DNA from: Gemmatimonadota bacterium | Lineage (GTDB): Bacteria > Gemmatimonadota > Gemmatimonadetes > Longimicrobiales > Longimicrobiaceae | DNA: 13,494 bases | Assembly (NCBI GenBank): GCA_019348475.1 | Contig: JAHWJJ010000062.1 | Span: 1-13,494 of the forward strand | Direction of reading: 5' to 3' | Part shown: in pieces, positions 1-8,400 of the stretch | Position numbering within the stretch: position 1 is the first letter of the stretch | How the letters are laid out: each line of letters starts with the position of its first letter | The notes under the pieces: generated by a model | What the model was told of the DNA's origin: nothing | Databases searched by the model: none | The model's input: the letters and a program-made list of their open reading frames with translations, nothing else | Made by a program: the position numbers and the translations under genes

Positions 1-3000
1 TCGGCGGATTCACGAGCGTGACCCCCATCCGCTCCACCGCGTCGGCCAACTCACCCGCGCTCCACACCCGCGGATCGCGCAGGGCGACGGACGCGCCGGC
101 GGCGAGCGGCGCCAGCACCTGCTCCAGCGAGGGATCGAAGCTGAGCGCCGCGAACGCGAGCACGCGGTCCGCCGGCGTGAGCCCGTACCGCCGCGCCGCG
201 GAGGCCAGGTGCGCCGCCCCCGCGCCGTGCGGAATGCCGACGCCCTTGGGCGTGCCGGTGGAGCCGGAGGTGTAGAGGACGTACGCCAGGGAACGCGGAT
301 TGACCGGCGGCCGAGGCGTGTCCGCCTCCGGCGCGAGAGGAGCGCTCTCGATCGGCAGGACGGGGAGCGCCGTCGCGGGCAGGTGGCCGTGCAGGTGCGG
401 CTCGATGAGGACGGCGACAGCACCCGCGTCCTCCAGCATCCACGCCAGTCGGGCCGGGGGGAGCGCCGGGTCCAGCGGCAGGTACGCGCCGCCCGCCTTC
501 ATCACCCCCAGCATCGCCGCGACGGCCGCGGGCGAGTGCTCCGCCAGCACGGCGACCGGGGCGTCCAGCCCCGCGCCGAACGCCAGCAGCCGCCGCGCGA
601 CCGAGGAGGCGCGCGCGTCCAGCTCCCGGTACGTCATCTCCCCGCCGGACCAGACCAGCGCCGTCGCGTTCGGAGCGCGCGCGGCCTGCGCCTCGAAGAG
701 CGAATGGATCGAGACGTCCAGCGCGGGCATCTCCGCGCCCCGCCCCAGCTCCAGCGCGCGCGCCCGCTCCGCGTCCTCCATCAGCGGCAGCGCGCCCACG
801 GGCGTTTCCGGCGCGGCGGCGGCGGCGCGCAAAAGGACGGCGAAGTGCCCCATCATCCGCTCGATGGTCACCGCGTCCCAGAGCGACGTGGCATACTCCG
901 CCAGGCCGCGCAGCTCGTCGCCGTGCTCCTCCAGCTGCACCGTCAGGTCTACCCGCGCCGTGCCTCCGGCGTCCGGAAGGGCGCGCACGGCGACGCTGTC
1001 CAGGTGCAGATCCTCCGCCGGCGCGTTCAGCAGGCCGAACATCACCTGGAAGACGGGCGCGTGGCCCAGCGAGCGTTCCACGCCCAGCTCCTGCACCAGC
1101 TCTTCGAACGGCACGTCCTGGTGCGCGTACGCCTGCAGCGTCCCCTCGCGCACGCGCGCCAGCAGCGCCCGGAACGCGGGATCGCCGGACACGTCCGTCC
1201 GCATGGCCAGCGAGTTGACGAAGAGGCCGACCAGCCCCTCCACCTCCGGCAATCCGCGACCCGCCACCGGCGAGCCGACCACGACGTCCGTCTGCCCGCT
1301 CCACCGGTGCAGCACGGCGCTCCACGCGGCCAGCAGCACCATGTACAGCGTGGCCCCCTCCCGGCGCGCCAGCTCCCGCGCCGCACGCGCCACGTCGGGC
1401 GCGATGACGAAGGGGTGCGCGGCGCCGCGCGCGTCCGCCTCGGCCGGGCGCGGGCGGTCGTACGGCAACTCCAGCAGGGCGGGCGCGCCGGCCAGCCGCT
1501 CGCGCCAGAACGCCCGCTCCCGCTGGACGGCCTCCCCGTTCAGCCAGGCGCGCTGCCAGAGCGCGTAGTCCGCGTACTGCACCGGCAGCTCCGCGAGCGG
1601 CGCCTCTTCGCCCCCCGCAAAGGCGCGGTACGACAACGTCAGCTCGCGCATCATCACGCCCCACGACCAGCCGTCGGCGGCGACGTGGTGCACGTTCAAC
1701 AGCAGCACGTGCCGCAACGGGGCGATCCGCAGGAGACGCGCGCGGAGCGGCAAGTCGCGGCGCAGGTCGAACGGGGCGCGCGCGTCCGCCGCGGCCCGCG
1801 CATTCACCTCGTCTTCCGCCACGTCGTCCACGGGGAGGACGAAGCGCGGGGGCGCAAGGACGTCCTGCACGGGCTGGCCGTCCACCTCGGGGTAGCGCGT
1901 GCGCAGCACCTCGTGGCGGGCCAGCAGCGCCTCGAACGCGCGGCGCAGCGCCTCCACGTTCAGCGGGCCGTCCAGCGCCAGCGCCTCGGCCATGTTGTAG
2001 GCGCCGGACGCGGGCGACATCCGCTGCAGGAACCACATCCGCTCCTGGGCAAAACTGAGCGGTACCGGCCCGCCACGCTCCACACGCACCAGCGGCGGGC
2101 CTTCCACCGCCACCGCCCCGCCCAGCCGCTCCGCCAGCGCGCGGACGGTGGGCGCCTCGAAGAGCGCGCGGAGCGGCAGCTCCACGCCCAGCTCGCGCCG
2201 CACGCGCGAGAGCACCTGGGTGGCCAGAATGGAGTGGCCGCCCAGCTCGAAGAAGTCGTCCTCCAGCCCGACGGATTCGCGCCGCAGCACCTCGCGCCAG
2301 ATCCCGGCCAGCGCCTGCTCCTGCGGGGTGCGCGGCGCGACGAAGGTGCGCGCCTCCGGCTGCGCGTCGCGCGCGGGGAGGGCGCGGCGGTCCACCTTTC
2401 CGCTGGGGGTAAGCGGGAACGCGTCCAGCGCGACGAACGCGGCGGGGACCATGTACTCCGGCAGCCGCGCGCGCAGGAACGCGCGCAGCTCCGTGCCCGC
2501 GGGCGGCGCATCCGGATCGCGCGGAACGACGTACGCCAGCAGCCGCGCGTCCCCGGCTTCCTCGCGCACCAGCGCGGCCGCGGCGCCCACGCCGGGATGC
2601 GCGCGCAGGGCGGCCTCGATCTCCCCCAGCTCGATGCGGAAGCCGCGCAGCTTCACCTGAAAGTCCACGCGCCCCAGAAAGTCCAGCGCGCCGTCCGTCC
2701 GCCGGCGCACGCGGTCGCCGGTGCGGTACAGGCGGTTTCCGGCCGCGCCGAACGGGTCCGGAACGAACCGCTCCGCCGTCAGCGCCGGCCGGTGCAGGTA
2801 GCCGCGCGTCACCCCGGCGCCGCCGATGAACAGCTCGCCCGGCACGCCCAGCGGCGCCGGGTGCCCGGCCGGGTCCAGCACGTACAGCGTGGTGTTGGCG
2901 ACCGGCTCGCCCAGCGGGATCGCGCCCTCCGCGGGGACGCGCACGGACGTCGACCAGACCGTCGTCTCCGTGGGACCGTACAGGTTCCACACCTCCGCGC

Positions 3001-5416
3001 CCGCGCTCAGGAGCGCGTCCGCGACGGTGCGCGGCAGCGCCTCGCCGCCGGAGAGAACGCGCATCCCGGTGCGCGGCGCCCACCCGGAGGCGAGGAGCAT
3101 CGCCCAGGTCGCGGGCGTCGCCTGCATGACCGTCGCGCCGCTGGGGGCGAGGAGCGCGCCCAGCAGCGCAGGGTCGGCGGCCTGCTCGCGCGTGGCCACG
3201 ACGGCGCGCGCGCCAAGGGACAGCGGAAGGAACAGCTCCAGGACGGAGATGTCGAATGCGATCGTCGTCACCGCCAGCAGCACGTCGTCCGCGCGGATGC
3301 CGGGCGCCTCCGCCATCGCGCGGAGGAAGTTGCAGGCGCCGCCGTGCGGCACCATCACCCCCTTGGGGCGCCCCGTCGATCCGGAGGTGTAGATGACGTA
3401 CGCCAGGTCGTCCGGCCCAACGTCGGCATCGCCCGCATCGACCGAATCGACCGGATACGCGGAATGCACCGGATCCACCGAATCCGCCGAACCCACCGAG
3501 TCCGCGGTATCCACCGGTTGTGCCGGGGCGATCTCGTCCAGGAGGATGCGGTCGATGCGGGACGCCGGGAGCTTCGCGTCCAGCGCGCGCTCGGTGAGGA
3601 GAAGGTGCGCGCCGGAGTCCTCCAGCATGTACGCCAGCCGCTCCACCGGATATTCCGGATCGAGCGGGAGATACGCGGCCCCGGCCCGCACCACGCCCAG
3701 CAGCGCGGCCACCATCCGCGCCGAGCGCTCCACGCCCACGGCGACGATGCTTCCCCGCCCCGCCCCCCGCGCCCGCAGCGCCGCCGCCACGCCCGCCGAG
3801 AGCGCGTCCAGCTGCGCGTAGGTCAGCGCGCCCTCCGCGCCCTCCACGGCGAGCGCGTCCGGGGTCCGCGCCGCCTGGTCGATGAACAGCCGGTGCAGCG
3901 GCGCGAAGGGCCAGTCGCGCGCGGTCGCGTTCCACCGCTCCACTACGTCCGCGCGCTCGTCCGCGTCCAGCAGCTCCAGACGCGACACGAGCGCGTCCGG
4001 CCGGCCGGCGCCGTCCCACAGCAGGCGCTTGAGGTGCGCCACCATCCGGCCGACGGTGGCGTGGTCGAACAGGTCCGCCGCGTACTCCACCTCCACCCGC
4101 AGCCCGCCGCCGTCCTCCTCCTCGTACAGGTCGAAGGCCAGGTCGAAGCGGGCGGTGTCGTACTCCACCTGCAGCGGCGCGATCTCGATCCCCGCCAGCC
4201 GCTCCGCCTCGGCGCGGGTGTTCTGCAGCATCAGCGACACCTGGAACACCGGGTTGCGGCTCAGGTCGCGGGGGATGCGCAGCTCCTCGACGATCCGGTC
4301 GAAGGGGAGGTCCTGGTGGTCGAACGCGGCCAGCGTGGCCGCCTTTTCGCGCCGGACGAGCGCGCGGAAGGTGTCGTCCGCGCGCACGGAGCCGCGCAGC
4401 GGAAGCGTGTTGACGAAGAAGCCGATCAGCCCCTCCACCTCGCTGCGCGTGCGCCCCGCCACGGGCGCGCCGATCGCGACCTCCTCCTGGCCTGACCAGC
4501 GGGCAAGGACCGCGCGCAGCCCCGCCAGCAGCACGGCAAAGGGGGTGGTCCCCTCCGCCTGCGCCAGCGCGCGGATGCGCGAGGCCAGCGCCGGCTCCAG
4601 GTGATCGCGCCAGACGCGCCCGCGGTGGCGCTCGGCCGGCGGACGCGGACGGTCCGTGGGCAGCTCCAGCGCGGGCGGGGCGCCGGCCAGCGCGCCGCGC
4701 CAGAACGCCCGCTGCTTCGCCAGCGTCTCACCCACCAGGTGCTCCCGCTGCCAGAGCGCGTAATCCGCGTACTGCACGGGGAGCGCGGGGAGCGGATCCG
4801 GCGCTCCGGTCCGGAACGCCGCGTAGAGCGCGCCGAGCTCGCGCGCCAGGATCCCGAGGCTCCACCCGTCGGCGACCACGTGGTGGATGGCCAGCAGCAG
4901 CACGTGCTCGTCCGCGGCGAGGCGCAGGAGGCGCGCGCGGAAGAGCGGCCCCGCCACCAGGTCGAACGGCGTCGCGGCGTCTTCCTGCGCCCGCGCCTGG
5001 ACCACCCGCTCCCGCTCCCCGCCCGCCAGCGCCGACAGGTCCTCGACCGGCAGCGGCGTGGGCGCAAACGGGTGGATCACCTGCACCGGCGCGCCGTCCG
5101 GGCCCTCGGTGAACGTCGTCCGCAGCGACTCGTGGCGCGCGCGCAACGCGTCCAGGGCGCGCTCCAGCGCAGCCACGTCCAGCACGCCGCACAGCCGGAG
5201 CGGGCGGAGGAGGTTGAACGCGGTGCTCCCGGGGTCCAGCCGGTCCAGCACCCACAGCCGCTGCTGGCTGAAGGAGAGCGGCAGCGGCGCGCCACCGCGG
5301 GGACGCGGCGCCAGCACGGGGCCGGCGGCCTGCGCGCGCTGCATCTGCATCCGCAGCTCGAGCAGGCGGCGCTTTTCCGGGGAAAGGCCGGCCAGGCGGC
5401 CCCGCACGTCCGTCAT
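1..5416 (-). CDS. Nonribosomal peptide synthetase, C-A-PCP-C-A, 3' end beyond window
   Basis: Multimodular NRPS extending a peptide by two or more residues; 1805 codons are visible and the gene leaves the window at position 1 on an open frame. A 40-residue N-terminal segment (LSPEKRRLLELRM, probably a docking or linker helix) precedes C1 (about 42-480; SFSQQRLW, catalytic HHVVADG with H179). A1 (about 505-1015) has YTSGSTG from residue 676, FDISVLE, YGPTETT, YRTGDR and Lys1007. PCP (GGHSILA, Ser1062) is followed by C2 (from about 1118; SFAQERMW, HHVAADG with H1244) and A2 (from about 1565; YTSGSTG from 1715), which is cut shortly after FDPSLEQ. The A1 pocket reads DILQLGLVWK by alignment to GrsA, one residue from the published glycine code DILQLGLIWK; A2 begins D-P-E-N and is incomplete. 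ATG 5416 overlaps the upstream stop as ATGA, so translation is probably coupled. A 30-residue repeat sits just before A3 of A1. No E, MT or TE domain is visible. Confidence 0.95.
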   Translation of the reverse strand, partial: MTDVRGRLAGLSPEKRRLLELRMQMQRAQAAGPVLAPRPRGGAPLPLSFSQQRLWVLDRLDPGSTAFNLLRPLRLCGVLDVAALERALDALRARHESLRTTFTEGPDGAPVQVIHPFAPTPLPVEDLSALAGGERERVVQARAQEDAATPFDLVAGPLFRARLLRLAADEHVLLLAIHHVVADGWSLGILARELGALYAAFRTGAPDPLPALPVQYADYALWQREHLVGETLAKQRAFWRGALAGAPPALELPTDRPRPPAERHRGRVWRDHLEPALASRIRALAQAEGTTPFAVLLAGLRAVLARWSGQEEVAIGAPVAGRTRSEVEGLIGFFVNTLPLRGSVRADDTFRALVRREKAATLAAFDHQDLPFDRIVEELRIPRDLSRNPVFQVSLMLQNTRAEAERLAGIEIAPLQVEYDTARFDLAFDLYEEEDGGGLRVEVEYAADLFDHATVGRMVAHLKRLLWDGAGRPDALVSRLELLDADERADVVERWNATARDWPFAPLHRLFIDQAARTPDALAVEGAEGALTYAQLDALSAGVAAALRARGAGRGSIVAVGVERSARMVAALLGVVRAGAAYLPLDPEYPVERLAYMLEDSGAHLLLTERALDAKLPASRIDRILLDEIAPAQPVDTADSVGSADSVDPVHSAYPVDSVDAGDADVGPDDLAYVIYTSGSTGRPKGVMVPHGGACNFLRAMAEAPGIRADDVLLAVTTIAFDISVLELFLPLSLGARAVVATREQAADPALLGALLAPSGATVMQATPATWAMLLASGWAPRTGMRVLSGGEALPRTVADALLSAGAEVWNLYGPTETTVWSTSVRVPAEGAIPLGEPVANTTLYVLDPAGHPAPLGVPGELFIGGAGVTRGYLHRPALTAERFVPDPFGAAGNRLYRTGDRVRRRTDGALDFLGRVDFQVKLRGFRIELGEIEAALRAHPGVGAAAALVREEAGDARLLAYVVPRDPDAPPAGTELRAFLRARLPEYMVPAAFVALDAFPLTPSGKVDRRALPARDAQPEARTFVAPRTPQEQALAGIWREVLRRESVGLEDDFFELGGHSILATQVLSRVRRELGVELPLRALFEAPTVRALAERLGGAVAVEGPPLVRVERGGPVPLSFAQERMWFLQRMSPASGAYNMAEALALDGPLNVEALRRAFEALLARHEVLRTRYPEVDGQPVQDVLAPPRFVLPVDDVAEDEVNARAAADARAPFDLRRDLPLRARLLRIAPLRHVLLLNVHHVAADGWSWGVMMRELTLSYRAFAGGEEAPLAELPVQYADYALWQRAWLNGEAVQRERAFWRERLAGAPALLELPYDRPRPAEADARGAAHPFVIAPDVARAARELARREGATLYMVLLAAWSAVLHRWSGQTDVVVGSPVAGRGLPEVEGLVGLFVNSLAMRTDVSGDPAFRALLARVREGTLQAYAHQDVPFEELVQELGVERSLGHAPVFQVMFGLLNAPAEDLHLDSVAVRALPDAGGTARVDLTVQLEEHGDELRGLAEYATSLWDAVTIERMMGHFAVLLRAAAAAPETPVGALPLMEDAERARALELGRGAEMPALDVSIHSLFEAQAARAPNATALVWSGGEMTYRELDARASSVARRLLAFGAGLDAPVAVLAEHSPAAVAAMLGVMKAGGAYLPLDPALPPARLAWMLEDAGAVAVLIEPHLHGHLPATALPVLPIESAPLAPEADTPRPPVNPRSLAYVLYTSGSTGTPKGVGIPHGAGAAHLASAARRYGLTPADRVLAFAALSFDPSLEQVLAPLAAGASVALRDPRVWSAGELADAVERMGVTLVNPP
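3422..3511 (-). repeat. In-frame 9-bp tandem repeat (10 units) inside A domain of module 3
   Basis: Ninety bases form ten degenerate 9-bp units, with plus-strand units such as CACCGGATC, CACCGAATC and GACCGAATC. Because 9 bp is three codons, the frame is kept. The units encode residues 636-665 as triplets DTA, DSV, GSA, DSV, DPV, HSA, YPV, DSV, DAG, DAD. The repeat lies in the variable loop between core motifs A2 (YLPLDPEYP) and A3 (YTSGSTG). The acidic, repetitive stretch is unlike the rest of the domain. Confidence 0.85.
5413..5416 (-). promoter_or_regulatory. ATGA stop/start overlap between the two NRPS genes
   Basis: On the minus strand the TGA stop of the upstream NRPS (5415-5413) and the ATG of the downstream NRPS (5416-5414) share ATGA. 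The preceding bases are G-rich (GGCGGGGGCGGGCG) and could serve as a weak ribosome-binding stretch. This is typical of translational coupling and suggests the two synthetases are made in equal amounts from one mRNA. Confidence 0.85.
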
Positions 5417-8400
5417 CGCCCGCCCCCGCCAGCCATCGCGCCCTCCGCCTCCAGCAGCGCCAGCACCTGCTCGTCCGAAAGCGCGTCCAGGTCGTCCAGC
5501 ACCGCCGCCATCGCCTCGAGCCGCGCCCCCTCCACCGCCGCCGCCAGCTCCGCCAGCGTGGGCGCCTCGAAGACGGCGGCCAGGGGCAGTTCCACGCCCA
5601 GCGCTTCGCGCACCCGCGTCACCACCTGCGTGGCGAGCAGGGAGTGCCCGCCCAGGTCGAAGAAGCTGTCGTTCAGGTACACGCGGTCGGCGCGCAGCAC
5701 CTCGGTCCACACCGCCGCCAGCGCGCGCTCCACCTCGGTGCGCGGCTCCGCGGCGGCCGCGTCTTCGCGGCGGACGGGGGGCGCGGGAAGGGCGCGGCGG
5801 TCCACCTTTCCGTTCTCGGTCAGCGGGAGCGCATCCATCACCACCACCGCCGAGGGGAGCATGTACGCGGGAAGCTGCGCCCGCAGACCCTCGCGCAGGG
5901 CAAGCGCGAGCGCATCCGCATGCCCGCCCGCCCCCGCCGCCGGGACCACGTACGCGGCCAGCCGCCGGTCGCCGGGGGCGTCCTCGCGCACCAGCACCAC
6001 GCAATCCCCCACGCGCCGGTCGCGGTGCAGCGCGGCCTCCACCTCCCCCGGCTCGACGCGGTAGCCGCGGATCTTCACCTGCCGGTCGATGCGGCCCAGG
6101 AACTCCAGCGTGCCATCCGGGCGCCAGCGCACCCGGTCGCCCGTGGCGTAGAGGCGCGCCCCCGGGGTGTCGGAGAAGGGATGGGGAACGAAGCGGGACG
6201 CGGTGAGCGCGGGCGCGCCCAGGTAGCCGCGCGCCAGCCCTTGGCCGCCGACGTACAGCTCGCCGGGCACGTCCACGGGGGCGGGGCGCAGGTGCGCGTC
6301 CAGCACGTACGCCGTGCTGCCGGCCACCGGCCGACCGATGGGGATGGAGGCCCGCTCGGCGTCGTCCGCGCGGACCGGGTGGCAGCAGGAGAAGGTCGTG
6401 TTCTCCGTCGGCCCGTAGCCGTTGACCAGGCGCAGCTCCGGGTGCACCCGCAGCACCCCGCGCACGTGGGGGACCGACAGGACGTCGCCGCCGGCCAGCA
6501 GCTGCCGCAGCCCGCGGAGCGCGGCGGGGTGGGCGTCCACCACCTGGTGAAAGAGCCCCGCCGTAAGCCAGGCGCTGGTCACCCCGTGGCGGGCGATGAA
6601 CCCGCCCAGCGCCTCGGGCGCCGGCATCCCGGGGGGATGGATGGCGACGCGGCCGCCGTTCAGCAGCGGGCCCCACAGCTCCAGCGTCGACGCGTCGAAG
6701 GCGACCGGCGCCAGCTGCAGCCACACCTCGTCCGCCCCGAAGCGCGCGTAGTCGGCGCCGCGCACCAGGCGCAGCACGGCGCGGTGGGGGACGACGACGC
6801 CCTTGGGACGGCCGGTGGAGCCGGAGGTGTAGACGACGTACGCCGCGCCGTCCGGCCCGGGATCCACCGGCGCGTCCTCCGCCGCTTCCGCCGCGCCCGC
6901 GTCCGCCTCGGCCTCCGTCTCCGCGTCCGCGACGACGACGCGCAACCCCAGCTCCGGCGGGACCGCATCCGCCAGCCGGGGCTGCGCCAGGCCCACGCGC
7001 GCGCCGCAGTCCGCGAGCATCATCTCCACGCGGCCGCGCGGGTACTGCGGATTCACGGGGACGTACGCGCCGCCGGCCTTCAAGACCGCCAGCACGGCCA
7101 CCACCAGCTCCGGGGAGCGGTCCATCACCAGCGCGACGGGGTGGTCCGCGCGCACGCCCAGCGCCCGCAGGCGCCCGGCGAGACGCGACGAGCGCGCGTG
7201 CAGCTCGCCGTACGTCATCGTCCCCCCGTCCCAGGACAGGGCCACGCGCGACGGATCGCCCTCCGCCACCTGCGCGAAGGCGCCGTGGACCGTCGCGTCG
7301 TGCGGAACCACGCGCGCGGCGCCGCTCCAGCGCTCCACCAGCGTCAGTCGCTCGGCGGCATCCACCAGCTCCGCGTGCGAGGCGGGACGGTCCGGATCGG
7401 CCGCGGCGCCCTCCAGCAGGTGCAGGAACAGCCGCACCATGCGGTCCGCCGCCTGCGGCTCCCACAGGTCCGTGGCGTACTCCAGCCGCCCGCGCAGCCG
7501 CTCGCCCTGCTCCTCCATCTCCAGGAACAGGTCGAACTTGCTGGTGCCGCTGTCCACCTCTTCCAGCCGCAGGGTGAGCCCGGGAAGGCGCGCCGGCTCC
7601 GCGGGCACGCTCTGCAGCGCGAAGGCGACCTGGAAGAGCGGGTTGTGGCTCAGGGTGCGGTCGGGGCGGATCGCCTCCACCACGCGCTCGAAGGGGAGGT
7701 CCTGGTGCGCGTACGCCTGCAGCGTGGTCTCGCGCACGCGGGCGATCAGCGCGCGGAAGGTGGGGTCGCCGCTCAGCTCGGTCCGCAGCGCCATCGTGTT
7801 GACGAAGAAGCCGATCAGCCCCTCCACCTCGCCGCGCATCCGCCCCGCGATCGGCGAGCCCACCACCACGTCGTCGCGGCCGGAGAGGCGGTGGATCAGC
7901 AGGTCGAACCCGGCCAGCAGCACCATGAACAGGGTGGAATCCGTCTCCCGCGCCAGCGCGCGCAGCCGGGCGGCCAGGGCGGGGCGCACCTCGAACCCCC
8001 GGCTTTCGCCGCGGTGGCTCTGCACGGCGGGGCGGGGGCGGTCGGTGGGCAGTTCCAGGACGGCGGGCGCCCCGGCCAGCCGCCCGCGCCAGTACGCCAG
8101 CTGCTCGTCCAGCGCGCCGCCGTCCATCCACTCCCGCTGCCACTCCGCGATGTCCGCGTACTGCAGCGGCAGCTCCGGCAGCGGGGACGGCTCGCCCGCC
8201 CGGAACGCCGCGTAGAGGGCGGAGAGCTCGCGAACAAGGAGGCCGATGGACCACCCGTCGCCCGCCACGTGGTGCAGGTTCAGGACGAGCGTGTGCTCCG
8301 CCTCGCCGGTGCGGACCAGCAGCGCGCGCAGCATCGGGTCCCGCCGCAGGTCGAACGGGTGCTCGGCCTCGTCCGCGGCCAGCCGCAGCACCTCGCCCCG

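Noticed and set aside
51..4019. Long minus-strand open frame (about 1320 codons) overlapping the second NRPS gene
   Set aside because: It is a shifted frame giving Arg/Gly/Ala-rich peptide. The frame begun at ATG 5416 shows every C, A and PCP motif in phase at all points checked down to position 2, so no frameshift is needed.
209..4495. Very long plus-strand open frame (about 1430 codons) opposite the second NRPS gene
   Set aside because: Its translation is Arg/His/Gln/Ala-rich with no domain. It is the antisense shadow of a GC-rich coding frame that has real NRPS motifs. Similar long antisense frames at 5644-8985 and 9025-10653 were rejected for the same reason.
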